From: Nocardiopsis sp. YSL2
Lineage (GTDB): Bacteria; Actinomycetota; Actinomycetes; Streptosporangiales; Streptosporangiaceae
DNA length: 64,000 nt
NCBI RefSeq assembly: GCF_030555055.1
Contig: NZ_JAMOAO010000001.1
Span: forward strand, 496,001 to 560,000
Direction: 5' to 3'
The translations under genes and the position numbers were made by a program. The notes under the pieces are model-generated. The model worked only from the letters and a program-made list of their open reading frames with translations. It did no database searches and was not told the DNA's origin. Positions 22,813-32,296 of this stretch are shown here, one piece after another (position 1 is the stretch's first letter; each line of letters begins with the position of its first letter).

Positions 22813-25650
22813 CTACCACTCGGCCTGGTTCTCGGCCACCATCTGGTTGTGCTCCTCCAGGGTCTCGGAGAAGCCGGTCTCACCGTTCTCGGGGTCGATG
22901 AGCGCGAAGTAGAGGTAGTTCACGTCCGCCGGCTCCAGGGCCGCTTCGATGGCGTCCTGGCCGGGGGGCACGAACGGCCCCTCGGGCAGTCCGGCCATGC
23001 CGTAGGTGCTGTAGCCCTGCGGATCGGCCTCGCACGCGCTGCGCTGCTCGTCGTTGAGGAAGGTGCCCTTCTCCCCCAGCACGTAGAAGCAGGTGCTGTC
23101 CATCTGGAGTTCCATGCCGAGCGCCAGCCGGTTGTGCACGACCGCGGAGATGAGGGGCATGTCCTCCTCGTTGCCGGTCTCGGCCTGGACGATGGAGGCG
23201 ATCGCCATGATCTCGTTGGGGTCGCGGTCGAGCGCGGCGGCGCGATCCTCCAGCTCGATCTCCTCCGCGACCTGGCGGAAGTGCGTGACCATGGTCCTCA
23301 GCACCACGCCGGCCTCGGTTCCGGCGTCGAACCGGTAGGTCTCGGGGAAGAGGTAGCCCTCGGGGCCCGCGGTCGCGTACTCGGGCAGGTCCAGGGAGTC
23401 GGCGTCGGCGTAGGCCTCCTCGAGGTCGGCGACGGGGATGCCCAGTTCCGTGGAGAGGTGCTCGAAGATCTCCTCCGAGCGCAGTCCCTCGCGGATCGTC
23501 ACCCGGCCGCCGAGGCGGTTGTCGGGATCGAGCAGCGCGGCGACCGCGCTCTCCCCGCTCATGCCCTCGGCGAGGGAGTAGGTGCCGGGCACGAGCCCTT
23601 CGCCCGCCTCCTCCGGGGGCACCGCGTCCAGGGCGTTGGTGAAGGCGCGCACGCTCGCCACGACCCCGGCGTCGGTCAGGTTCGCGCCGACGGCGGTGCC
23701 GGAGTCGCCCTCCTCGATGGTGAAGACGACCTCGCCGCTGCCCTCCCCGCTGAAGTCGGCGGGGAAGATGTAGGTGCGCACGACGCCGTACCCGCCGCCC
23801 ATGACGACGAGTACCAGCACGAGCACGAGCGCGATCATCAGGCCCTTGCTCTTGCGCTTGCGGCGGGCCTTGCCCGAGCCCCCCTTGCGCTGACGGGCCT
23901 GCTTGGCGCGACGGGCCATCTCCCGCTGCCGGCGGCCGTTGCCGTAGGCGGCGGCGATGTCGTCGAGCGCCGGTTCCTCGTAGTCGTAGTCGTCGTCCTC
24001 GTCGGCCTGCGCCTCCGGCTCGTGTTCCGGTTCGGGCAGGGGCTCGCGCGGGTCCTCGACGTCGAACCCGTCCGATGCGCGGCGTCCCCGCCTGCGGCGG
24101 CTGCGGCGTCCGGTCGGCTCCTCGGCGGCACCGCGGCGCCTGCGCCGCGACCGCCGGCCGACCGGCTCCTCTTCCTCCGGGGCCTCGACGGACATCTCGC
24201 CCGTGGTGAGGTCCTCGTCGGGCACGCCGGCGACCCGGCCGCGGCGACCCGAGGGCTCCTCGGGCTGTTCGAAGGCGCCGGAGTCGAAGGGGCCCGGCTC
24301 GAAGGGGCCGGACGGCTCCTGGGCGCGGTCCGTGAAGGCGCCCGTGTCGGCCACGGGCTCCTCGGCGCGACGGGCACGCCTGGCCCGGCGGCCGCCGGGC
24401 TCCTCCTCACGGAAGGCCTCGACGGGCGTCTCACCGGTGGCGTCGCCCTCGTCGGGAGCCTGCCGGTCGGCACGTCCGCGACGGCGGCCGCGACCGCGAC
24501 GGGGACGGCCCTGGGGCTCCTCTGCCTGCGCGAAGGCACCCGACTCGAAGGGCTCAGGCTCGAACGCGCCGGGTTCCTCGTGGGTGTCGGCCATGAAGGC
24601 GTCCGCGTCGGCGGCGGGCTCCTCGGTCCGACGCGCGCGCTTGCGGCGCCCGAAGCGGCTCCGGGGCTCGTCCTCCGGGGGCTCGGGATCGCGACCGCGG
24701 CGACGCCCGCGCCGCGGGGGGTCATCGGGATCGCTGATCGCCGCGAAGGCGCCGGTGTCGGCGGACTGGTGCACACCGGGGAACGCGCCGGTGTCGAAGA
24801 CGCTGTCGTCCTCGGGGACGTCGGAGAGGAAGCCGCCCTCGTCGGGGTCGGGTGCGCGCTTGGCGCGCTTGCGGCGGGCACGGCGGCCCACGGGCTCCTC
24901 TGGCTCGACGAAGGCACCCGCGTCCGGCCCCGCGTCGGCGGGGCCGGGAGCGGAGGGTTCGCGGCGCGCGCGACGACCGCGACGGGGGTGTTCCTCGCCC
25001 TCGAGCGGTTGCTGTGGTGCCTGTGAGGCGGGGGGTGCCTGCGGTGCGGGGGGCGTGGGCGATCCGAGACCGGCCAGGGCCGCCAACCCGTCCTGGGTCG
25101 GGTCCGAAGGCGCGGATCGCTGTCCCTGGCGAGCACCGGGGGCCGCGGCGCCGGGCGGCTGTGCCGTGGTCGGCTGGGCCGGGCCCGGAGCGGGCAGGGG
25201 GCCGGAACCCCCCGCCGGAGGCTGGGGGTCGACGGGACCGCCGCCCTGGCGCTGGGCCGCCGAGCGCGCGGCGCGGCTGCCGCGCAGCGCCTCGGCGGCA
25301 CCGCCGCGGCGGCCCTGGTCGCCCTGGGGCACGGCACCGGTGCGGCGCGGCGGCTCCTCCTGCGGCTCCGCCGCCCGGCGACGGCGCCCGGTGGGCGCCG
25401 GACCGCCCGGCTCCAGGGGGTCGAGGTGGCCTTCCGGCCTCGGCGCGTACTGGGGGGTGCGGAACTCACCGGTGGACGTGTGCGGCGGGCCCACGGGACC
25501 GGCGGCGTCGGGCGGGCCCGGACGCGCCCGGCGCCCGCGCGACGGCGGCTGCGCGGCGAGCGGGTCGGTCAGCGGATCGTAGTCGTAGCCGCCTTCGCGG
25601 TCAGCCCGCCCACGGTAGGGATTATCGGGGTAATCATCCCTGTCGTTCAT
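22813..25650 (-). CDS. mltG: Endolytic murein transglycosylase MltG with giant cytoplasmic tail
   Basis: Cleaves nascent glycan strands at the membrane. The C-terminal 343 residues are standard MltG: one membrane helix (about 603-622), a LysM-like region, then the YceG domain with the catalytic glutamate E824 in ASIVQAETGNEEDMP. The preceding 600 residues are disordered, rich in Pro, Glu and Arg, and contain repeated acidic modules ending in GAF (DTGAFPG, DTGAFAA, ESGAF, DTGAFTD, DSGAF) that alternate with basic [10 protein letters not shown] patches. MltG proteins are usually about 340-450 residues long. It overlaps ruvX by 17 bases. Confidence 0.93.
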   Translation of the reverse strand: MNDRDDYPDNPYRGRADREGGYDYDPLTDPLAAQPPSRGRRARPGPPDAAGPVGPPHTSTGEFRTPQYAPRPEGHLDPLEPGGPAPTGRRRRAAEPQEEPPRRTGAVPQGDQGRRGGAAEALRGSRAARSAAQRQGGGPVDPQPPAGGSGPLPAPGPAQPTTAQPPGAAAPGARQGQRSAPSDPTQDGLAALAGLGSPTPPAPQAPPASQAPQQPLEGEEHPRRGRRARREPSAPGPADAGPDAGAFVEPEEPVGRRARRKRAKRAPDPDEGGFLSDVPEDDSVFDTGAFPGVHQSADTGAFAAISDPDDPPRRGRRRGRDPEPPEDEPRSRFGRRKRARRTEEPAADADAFMADTHEEPGAFEPEPFESGAFAQAEEPQGRPRRGRGRRRGRADRQAPDEGDATGETPVEAFREEEPGGRRARRARRAEEPVADTGAFTDRAQEPSGPFEPGPFDSGAFEQPEEPSGRRGRVAGVPDEDLTTGEMSVEAPEEEEPVGRRSRRRRRGAAEEPTGRRSRRRRGRRASDGFDVEDPREPLPEPEHEPEAQADEDDDYDYEEPALDDIAAAYGNGRRQREMARRAKQARQRKGGSGKARRKRKSKGLMIALVLVLVLVVMGGGYGVVRTYIFPADFSGEGSGEVVFTIEEGDSGTAVGANLTDAGVVASVRAFTNALDAVPPEEAGEGLVPGTYSLAEGMSGESAVAALLDPDNRLGGRVTIREGLRSEEIFEHLSTELGIPVADLEEAYADADSLDLPEYATAGPEGYLFPETYRFDAGTEAGVVLRTMVTHFRQVAEEIELEDRAAALDRDPNEIMAIASIVQAETGNEEDMPLISAVVHNRLALGMELQMDSTCFYVLGEKGTFLNDEQRSACEADPQGYSTYGMAGLPEGPFVPPGQDAIEAALEPADVNYLYFALIDPENGETGFSETLEEHNQMVAENQAEW

Positions 25651-26137
25651 CGGAGTCTCCTTGGCTGGAGCGGACGATCTCGCCCGGGGGGTGGCCTGTT
25701 GACCGTTCCTGGTCCAAGGCGCTCTGGAGGAGGACCGTGGCCGCGGCCTGGTCGATGACGGACCTGCGCGCCCTGCCGCCCTTGGCGCCCTTCCTGCCGA
25801 AGGAGGCGCCGGAGAGGAGCTGTCCCTGGGCGGTCACCGTGGTGAGCCGTTCGTCGACCAGCCTGACGGGTACGGGGTACAGGAGCCCGGCGAGGGTGTT
25901 CGCGAACGCGCGGGCGGACCGGGCCGCCGGCCCCTCCTCGCCGGACAGGGAGGCGGGGTAGCCCACGACGACTTCGCGTGCCTCCCGTTCCACGACCAGC
26001 CGGGCGATCCGATCGAGGTCGCCCCTGCCGCGCCGCACGGTCTCGACCGGGCTCGCGAGCGTACCACTGGGGTCGCTCGCGGCGACCCCGATGCGGGCGT
26101 TGCCTGGATCGAGCGCCAGGCGTACACCGTGCCTCAA
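25634..26137 (-). CDS. ruvX: RuvX/YqgF Holliday-junction resolvase-like nuclease
   Basis: RNase H-fold nuclease implicated in pre-16S rRNA processing or recombination. The protein is about 167 residues with the catalytic Asp in RLALDPGNARIGVA, then VVVGYPASLSG, VRLVDERLTT, and the late acidic residue in RRSVIDQAAA. I chose a TTG at 26137: it follows GGGAG by about ten bases and yields MRHGVRLALD, matching relatives; a GTG 15 bases upstream is possible. The end overlaps mltG. Confidence 0.9.
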   Translation of the reverse strand: MRHGVRLALDPGNARIGVAASDPSGTLASPVETVRRGRGDLDRIARLVVEREAREVVVGYPASLSGEEGPAARSARAFANTLAGLLYPVPVRLVDERLTTVTAQGQLLSGASFGRKGAKGGRARRSVIDQAAATVLLQSALDQERSTGHPPGEIVRSSQGDSDERQG

Positions 26138-26905
26138 GAGGACGTCTCCCACGACCCGGGGACGGTACACGGGCGGGCTGTGCCGTCGAAGGCACGGCAC
26201 CGCGGCTGGGAAATCCTCAACACGGTGGTCCTGTTCATCAGCTGGATCGCGGGCGCGGCCGCGCAGACAGCCGTGTGATCGGCTGTGACGCGCCACAGTA
26301 TGCCCGATTCGATGACGGTGCGCAGCCTCGCTGGGCGTCGCCGTCGTTCATGTGCTCCGCAGGGTCCGCCGATCGCCGGATGTACGTGTGGCGACGGGGG
26401 CCGGGTCGGGGCACGTACCCGTCAGAGTGTAAGCCACGCGAGTAGGACGTTGGGGCATCAGAGTCCGTACCGCGCGCCCGCGGGAAAGCCGCGTGGGGCG
26501 GCGACCGGGGCACGCCGACGGCCCGGCCGGGGCGCGGACGCGGGGGCCGTCCCGCCCGGTCACGTCGGCAGGCGTGTCCCGCGCGGTCGAGGGGAGGTGG
26601 CGGTACCCCAGGTCACGACGGGTGGAGTCACGCACGGCGACGTGCCCGGCACGACCGGGGCGGGGCCGGGGCCTCGCCGGGCTCCACCGGGGAGTGGGGG
26701 CACGGGGCCGAACGCGGACCGCCCGGAGCGGAGCGGGAATCCTGTCGCACGGTGGGGCGTGACACGCCATCAGTACGGCGTGCGACCGCCCCGGCCCCAC
26801 GCGGTGGCGCGGGGCACGGCCGACACCGTGTCGCGGGGCGCGGCCGCTGTCGCGGGGCGCCTGCGGCATCCGGGTGACGGGGCGGCCCCGCGGGTGGCGT
26901 GAACG
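26138..26905. other. Long non-coding gap between alaS and ruvX
   Basis: About 770 bases with no supported gene. Several frames are open, but their products are Arg/Pro/Gly-rich with no start signals. In related actinomycetes two small DUF genes sit between alaS and ruvX; here those lie upstream of alaS instead. I see no tRNA or riboswitch. Confidence 0.45.
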
Positions 26906-26939
26906 GACGGGGGCGGGACCGCGCGGTCCCGCCCCCGTC
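26906..26939 (-). terminator. Terminator after alaS
   Basis: A 15-bp perfect stem (GACGGGGGCGGGACC and complement) with a GCGC loop, 20 bases past the alaS stop. Confidence 0.8.
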
Positions 26940-26959
26940 GTGGTGCTCGTCGCCGTCGG

Positions 26960-29632
26960 CTAGACCGACGCCACGTGCGCCTCCACGGCGCGCAGGGCCT
27001 CGTCCACCTTGCTCGCGTCCTTGCCGCCGCCCTGGGCGATGTCCGGCTTGCCGCCGCCACCGCCGCCGAGCGCGCGGGCCGCGATACCGACCAGCTCGCC
27101 CGCCTTGATCCCGGCCTGCTGCGCGGCCTTGTTCACCGCGATGACCACGACCGGGCGGTCCTTGGGCACGGTGGTCATCGCCACGACCACCGGCTCGTCC
27201 TCACTGAGGCGTCCACGCACGTCCAGAACCAGCGTGCGCAGGTCGTCCGCGCTCGCGCCCTCGGGCGCGGACTCGGCGACCACCAGTGCCGAGCCGTGTC
27301 GGCGCGCGCCCTCGGCGAGCCTGCCCGCCGACTGGAGTACCTGCGCGGCGCGCATCTTCTCGATCTCCTTCTCCGCGGCGCGCAGCCGGGAGACCATGGT
27401 GTCGATGCGCTCGGGCAGTTCCTCGCGCGGCGTCTTGAGCTGCTCGGAGAGCTGTCCGACCAGCGCCGACTCCTTGGACAGGCGCTTGAACGCGTCCACG
27501 CCGACCGCCGCCTCCACGCGGCGCACCCCCGAGCCGATCGAGGACTCCCCCAGCAGCTTGACGATGCCCAGCCGGGACGTGGATCCCACGTGGGTGCCGC
27601 CGCACAGCTCGACGGAGTAGTCGCTCATCTCGACCACGCGCACGCGGTCGCCGTACTTCTCGCCGAACATGGCCAGGGCGCCCATCTTCAGCGCCTCGTC
27701 CAGGCTCTTCTCCTGCGTCCGGACCGGGATGTCGCCGGCCAGGACGTGGTTGACCTCCTCCTCGACCTCGGCCAGGCGGTCGGTGCCCAGCGCGCTGTCG
27801 GCGGTGAAGTCGAAGCGCAGCTGGCCGGGGCGGTTCTCCGAACCGGCCTGGCCCGCCGTCGGGCCCAGCGCGTTGCGCAGCGCGGAGTGGATGAGGTGGG
27901 TCGCGGAGTGGGAGCGCTCGATCGCGCGCCGGCGGCCGGTGTCGATCGACGCGTGCACGGTGTCGTCCAGGACGATCTCACCCTCGCGCACGGTCCCCCG
28001 GTGCACGAACAGGCCGGGCAGCGGCTTCTGGACGTCCTCGACGTCCACCACGCCGCGACCGTCGACCGCCAGCGTGCCGGTGTCGGCCAGCTGGCCGCCG
28101 CTCTCGCCGTAGAACGGGGTGCGGTCCAGGACGATCTCGACCTTCTCCCCCGCCCGGGCGGCGGGCGAGGCGACGCCGCCGACGACCAGGCCCTTGATCT
28201 GGGACTCGCTGGCGGAGTCGGTGTAGCCGAGGAACTCCGTCTGTCCGGCGCCCTCCAGCAGGCGCGCGTACAGCGACACGTCCGCGTTGCCGAGCTTCTT
28301 GGCCTTGGCGTCGGCCTTGGCGGTGTCCTTCTGCCGCTGCATGAGTTCCCGGAACGACGTCTCGTCCACGGACAGGCCCTGCTCGGCCGCCATCTCCAGG
28401 GTGAGGTCGATGGGGAAGCCGTAGGTGTCGTGCAGCTGGAAGGCGTCCGATCCGGAGAAGACCGTGCCGCCCGCCTGGCGGGTGCGCTCGGCCGCGCGGC
28501 CGAACAGCGCCGTGCCCGCCCGCAGGGTGTCGGCGAAGTTCTTCTCCTCGTTGTCGATGACCCCGTGGATGACGTCGGCCTTGTCGAGCAGGTCGGGGTA
28601 GATGTCCTTCATCGCGTCGATGCTGACGGTGGTCAGCTCGTGCAGGAAGAGGGTGTCGCTCTCCCCCGAGAGCAGGCGCAGGTTGCGGATGGAGCGGCGC
28701 AGGATCCGGCGCAGGACGTACCCGGCCTTCTCGTTGCCGGGCTTGACGCCGTCACCGACGAGCATCACCGCGCTGCGCACGTGGTCGGCGACCACACGGA
28801 GCATCACGTCGTGCTCGTGGTCGGTGCCGTAGGCGGTGCCGGTCAGCTCCGCGGCGCGGTGCAGCACGCGGCCGATGATGTCGGTCTCGTAGATGTTGTC
28901 GACACCCTGCAGGACGGCCGCGAGGCGCTCCAGGCCCAGGCCGGTGTCGATGTTCTTCTTGGGCAGCTCGCCGAGGATGGGGAAGCCGCTCTTGTCGCCG
29001 CCCTCGCCCCGCTCGTACTGCATGAAGACGAGGTTCCAGATCTCGATGTAGCGGTTCTCGTCCGCCTCGGGACCGCCCTCGACGCCGTACTCGGGACCGC
29101 GGTCGTAGAAGATCTCGGAGCAGGGGCCACAGGGTCCGGGCACGCCCATGGACCAGTAGTTCTCCTCCATGCCCATGCGCTGGATGCGCTCGGGTCGCAC
29201 GCCGACCTTGTCTCGCCAGATGTCGGCTGCCTCGTCGTCGTCCAGGTAGACGGTCACCCACAGCTTCTCCGGGTCGATACCGAAGCCGCCGTCCTCGACG
29301 GGCGTGGTGACCAGTTCCCACGCCAGCGGGATCGCCCTCTCCTTGAAGTAGTCGCCGAAGGAGAAGTTGCCGAGCATCTGGAAGAAGGTCGCGTGCCGGG
29401 AGGTCTTGCCGACCTCCTCGATGTCCTTGGTACGGATGCACTTCTGGACGCTGGTGGCCGTGCTGTAGTCGGGCGTGCGCTGACCCAGGAAGTAGGGCTT
29501 GAACGGGACCATGCCTGCGGGCACCAGCAGCAGCGTGGGGTCTTCGGCGATGAGGCTTGCCGAGGGCACCACGGTGTGTCCGTTCTTCTCGAAGAAACTG
29601 AGGAAGCGGCGCGCGATCTCTGCCGTCTCCAT
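26960..29632 (-). CDS. alaS: Alanyl-tRNA synthetase
   Basis: Charges tRNA-Ala and edits mischarged Ser/Gly. The 890-residue class II enzyme has the catalytic domain from [19 protein letters not shown], the editing zinc site HSATH with the later CGGTH, and a C-terminal DHHA1 domain ending in [16 protein letters not shown]. The ATG at 29632 follows AGGAGGG; the frame continues upstream without signals. A palindrome GGCTATAGCC at 29817-29826 includes a -10-like TATAGC. Confidence 0.97.
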   Translation of the reverse strand: METAEIARRFLSFFEKNGHTVVPSASLIAEDPTLLLVPAGMVPFKPYFLGQRTPDYSTATSVQKCIRTKDIEEVGKTSRHATFFQMLGNFSFGDYFKERAIPLAWELVTTPVEDGGFGIDPEKLWVTVYLDDDEAADIWRDKVGVRPERIQRMGMEENYWSMGVPGPCGPCSEIFYDRGPEYGVEGGPEADENRYIEIWNLVFMQYERGEGGDKSGFPILGELPKKNIDTGLGLERLAAVLQGVDNIYETDIIGRVLHRAAELTGTAYGTDHEHDVMLRVVADHVRSAVMLVGDGVKPGNEKAGYVLRRILRRSIRNLRLLSGESDTLFLHELTTVSIDAMKDIYPDLLDKADVIHGVIDNEEKNFADTLRAGTALFGRAAERTRQAGGTVFSGSDAFQLHDTYGFPIDLTLEMAAEQGLSVDETSFRELMQRQKDTAKADAKAKKLGNADVSLYARLLEGAGQTEFLGYTDSASESQIKGLVVGGVASPAARAGEKVEIVLDRTPFYGESGGQLADTGTLAVDGRGVVDVEDVQKPLPGLFVHRGTVREGEIVLDDTVHASIDTGRRRAIERSHSATHLIHSALRNALGPTAGQAGSENRPGQLRFDFTADSALGTDRLAEVEEEVNHVLAGDIPVRTQEKSLDEALKMGALAMFGEKYGDRVRVVEMSDYSVELCGGTHVGSTSRLGIVKLLGESSIGSGVRRVEAAVGVDAFKRLSKESALVGQLSEQLKTPREELPERIDTMVSRLRAAEKEIEKMRAAQVLQSAGRLAEGARRHGSALVVAESAPEGASADDLRTLVLDVRGRLSEDEPVVVAMTTVPKDRPVVVIAVNKAAQQAGIKAGELVGIAARALGGGGGGKPDIAQGGGKDASKVDEALRAVEAHVASV

Positions 29633-29856
29633 TGATGCCCTCCTGTGCTTGGCTGCGCCGCCCGGGGCGACGTGGGGGTCCCGTGTGCGGGACCGTCGTG
29701 TGGTGTGCTCGGTGGTGGCCCATCGTAGAGGGGACCGCCGCACCGGCGCGCGTGGTCTGCGATGGCCGCCGGGACCCGCTCTGATGACGACAACGGCGGC
29801 GGCTGCGTTGTTCCAAGGCTATAGCCGCTGGCCACCGCGCGGGTCCCCGCCGGTTC

Positions 29857-30366
29857 CTACGGGAGCGGCCGCGGGCCCTGACCGCCGGGAGTCGGCCAGG
29901 CGGCGGGCGGAGCGGGCGGGAGGGACTGCTCCGCCGGCCTCGTGAAGTACCGGCCGCTGGGCCCGACGGAGACGAGAACGAGGCAGGTGATGGTGAACCA
30001 GCCGCACAGCCCGTTGAACGCGCCCGCCGGGTCCGGCTGCCCGGGCGGCGGCTCGGGCCTCATGCCGGCGGCGAACAGCAGGTACGCCAGTGCCAGAACG
30101 TGGAAGGCCACGATGACCCACCGCAGGGCCGGGTGTCGGCGGCCGGCCAGGATCGCGAGCGTCAGTGAGCCCAGCCCGTAGAGGCCGAAGGCCGCCACCG
30201 CCACGACGAGGAAGGGGGCGTCCTCCTGTGACGCCAGGAAACCGAAGAGGGCGGTGAGCAGCAGGCCCGCGGCGGCGCCGGCGAACATCAGGATCCGCAG
30301 CGTGATCACGGTCCACGGCGGCTTCGCGGAGTCGCGCGGGGGCGCGGGCGGCGACGGCGGTGGCAC
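29857..30366 (-). CDS. Small four-helix membrane protein of unknown function
   Basis: Not recognised beyond its topology. A Pro-rich N-terminus (about 25 residues) is followed by four predicted membrane helices: TLRILMFAGAAAGLLLTALF, FLVVAVAAFGLYGLGSLTLA, RWVIVAFHVLALAYLLFAAG and FTITCLVLVSVG. The C-terminus is again Pro-rich. The GTG start at 30366 has a poor ribosome-binding site and is uncertain. The gene lies between alaS and the CHRD gene, both on the same strand. Confidence 0.6.
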   Translation of the reverse strand: MPPPSPPAPPRDSAKPPWTVITLRILMFAGAAAGLLLTALFGFLASQEDAPFLVVAVAAFGLYGLGSLTLAILAGRRHPALRWVIVAFHVLALAYLLFAAGMRPEPPPGQPDPAGAFNGLCGWFTITCLVLVSVGPSGRYFTRPAEQSLPPAPPAAWPTPGGQGPRPLP

Positions 30367-30461
30367 CGGTGGTGGACGACACCGGTCCGGCGGGCGGGCG
30401 CTCGCCGGACCGGTGTCCCCCGCGACCCGTGGGCGGCCGGGGCCGTCCACACCGCCAGAGG

Positions 30462-31109
30462 TCAGTGCTTCATGTGCAACGGACCGCAGGCGGCCGGGTT
30501 GGTGGCCTCCATCGGCAGTGCCGGGTCGAGCTCGCTGGCGCCCAGGACGTCCCCGTAGGTCCCGTCGCCGTCGTAGTCGATGCCGTGGACGACGATCACG
30601 GCGTTGTCCGCGCGGATCGCGTCCGCCGCGGCCTGGCTCAGTTCGAACGTGCGGTCGTAGGTGTAGGAACCGCCGGGAGCGTCGGGGAAGCGGTCGACGG
30701 CCAGACCGCTGTCCGCGCTGGTGTCTCCTTCGGTGGTGAGGGATGTCTCCACCCCGCCGTAGGACTCCAGGCCGTCGAGGGTGCTGAGGGCCCGCTTTCC
30801 GTTGTGGATGCCCGCGTCGTAGCGGGTCGGGCACTCTCCCCGGCCTCCGATGTGGATGTGCTGGGCGTGCGGATGGTCGGCCAGGACGTCGTCCACCTCC
30901 ATGCGCACCCGTGCGGTGTTGCCGTCCAGCCAGACGGTGGTGGTCCCCGACGCCTGCGAGTTGTTCACCGTCACAGGCTTCAGGTGCGCGTGGAAGGTCT
31001 CGATCCCGTCATAGCCGGACCAGTCGTCGGCCTGGGCACTGCCCATCACCATCGGAACGGCCGCTGTGGTGGCGACGGCCAGACTGACGAATCGCTTTAC
31101 GAAGCTCAT
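30462..31109 (-). CDS. Secreted CHRD-domain protein
   Basis: Exported protein of 215 residues with a signal peptide (SFVKRFVSLAVATTAAVPMVMGSAQA) and a CHRD-type domain (about 40-200) including FHAHLKPV, HAQHIHIGG and the terminal VIVVHGIDYDGDGTYGDV. CHRD domains occur in chordin and in many bacterial secreted proteins; their function is unknown. I chose the ATG at 31109, with GAAGGTG before it, over one six codons upstream. Only two cysteines remain in the predicted mature protein. Confidence 0.82.
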   Translation of the reverse strand: MSFVKRFVSLAVATTAAVPMVMGSAQADDWSGYDGIETFHAHLKPVTVNNSQASGTTTVWLDGNTARVRMEVDDVLADHPHAQHIHIGGRGECPTRYDAGIHNGKRALSTLDGLESYGGVETSLTTEGDTSADSGLAVDRFPDAPGGSYTYDRTFELSQAAADAIRADNAVIVVHGIDYDGDGTYGDVLGASELDPALPMEATNPAACGPLHMKH

Positions 31110-31237
31110 GGCACCTTCCAGGAACAAGGGATACTACCGACGGCTACACATCTATCACCCTCTGTAGTTATCGAGTAGCGCGACTCGCCCCCCGCATGGC
31201 TTCGGCGCACGGGCGCGTCCCCGCCTGGCGACGGGGC

Positions 31238-31528
31238 TCAGCGCTCGGCGGACAACCGGGCCCGGTCCCGCGCCGTGTCCTCGGCGGGCAGGGCGCGCCG
31301 GCCCTTGCGGGGCGCGTACCGCCGCAGGAGTTCGGCCTCCTGGTCGCGGACCGCGTCGGCCAGGTCCTCGTTGAGTTCGCGCAGGGCGCCCCGGTACTCG
31401 CTGACCTGGCCCTCGACCCGGTCGGCGAGGCCGCCCGGGCTCATGGCGCGGCGGGCGCGGTTGAACCGGTGCACCGCGTAGCCGCCCAGGGCGGCGCCGG
31501 CGGCGAGGTAGAGGAGTCGGCCGGTCAC
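31238..31528 (-). CDS. Small DUF6167-like protein
   Basis: Protein of 96 residues with an N-terminal hydrophobic segment (LLYLAAGAALGGYAVHRF) followed by a charged helix. It resembles the small conserved proteins found next to DUF948 genes in actinomycete alaS clusters. The GTG start overlaps the upstream DUF948 stop (GTGA). Function unknown. Confidence 0.75.
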   Translation of the reverse strand: MTGRLLYLAAGAALGGYAVHRFNRARRAMSPGGLADRVEGQVSEYRGALRELNEDLADAVRDQEAELLRRYAPRKGRRALPAEDTARDRARLSAER

Positions 31529-31920
31529 CGGCGGGCCTCCTTGCGGCGGCGACTGCGCACGAGCGCCAGGGTGCGGCGCTCGCCGAGCACGCGGCGCACC
31601 GCGTAGGAGAACGAGGCCACCTTGACCAGGGGCCCGGTGACCACCGACCGCGTCAGCGCGGTGACGGTGGACACGTCCTCCGACGTGGCCTGCATGTTGG
31701 CGGTGATCTCCTCGACCCGTTCGAGCGAGGTGTTGGTCCGCTCCACCGTGGAGGCGACGTCCTCCAGCAGCGGCGGCGTGCGGTCGCCCAGGTCGGAGAC
31801 GACCTTGGTCGCCGCGTTGATGAGCTTGATGAGTCTGACGAGCGCCACGCACAGGAACGTGGCCAGCACCGCCCAGACCACCGCGGCGACGAGCGCGGCG
31901 ACGTCCACTCCGGTCAGCAT
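31525..31920 (-). CDS. DUF948 membrane protein
   Basis: Protein of 131 residues with one N-terminal membrane helix (VAALVAAVVWAVLATFLCVALV) and a long amphipathic helix, consistent with DUF948, a conserved family of unknown function. The ATG at 31920 follows GGAG. It overlaps the DUF6167-like gene by four bases. In related genomes this pair lies directly between alaS and ruvX. Confidence 0.82.
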   Translation of the reverse strand: MLTGVDVAALVAAVVWAVLATFLCVALVRLIKLINAATKVVSDLGDRTPPLLEDVASTVERTNTSLERVEEITANMQATSEDVSTVTALTRSVVTGPLVKVASFSYAVRRVLGERRTLALVRSRRRKEARR

Positions 31921-32296
31921 GCGTGCTCCGAGGGCAGGTAGAGGGCTTCTTCGAGAGTCGGAACGGTCTCCCCCGCCGTCTCGGTCCGGGGGTGCGTCCA
32001 GGGTCGGGGGACCGGCGACCGCGCCGGGTCCGGCCTCCCGCGAGGGGCCGGCGCCGAGCGTCGAGAACACCGCCGGTTTCGGCCGACCCTATCGCGTCCG
32101 TGGCCTGTCCGGGCGGGCACGCCACGGTGTCCGCTGATCACATCCGAGTCGCGACCAGTGAACGAGTTGGCCGAGGAGGGTCAGGCGTATCGACGTCCGA
32201 CCGCACCTCCAGGACAATCACTACAGAGCGGGATCTTCACTACGATGTCCGGACACTCCGCCGACTCGCGGCCGCAGAAGCACCGACAGGACCCCC
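31921..32296. other. Divergent promoter region
   Basis: This 376-base gap separates the minus-strand DUF948 gene from the plus-strand kinase-like gene. No gene is recognised; it must hold both promoters. Confidence 0.4.

Noticed and set aside
26348..26869. Small minus-strand gene in the alaS-ruvX gap
   Set aside because: The frame is Arg/Pro-rich, has no start signal or domain, and several other frames are equally open.
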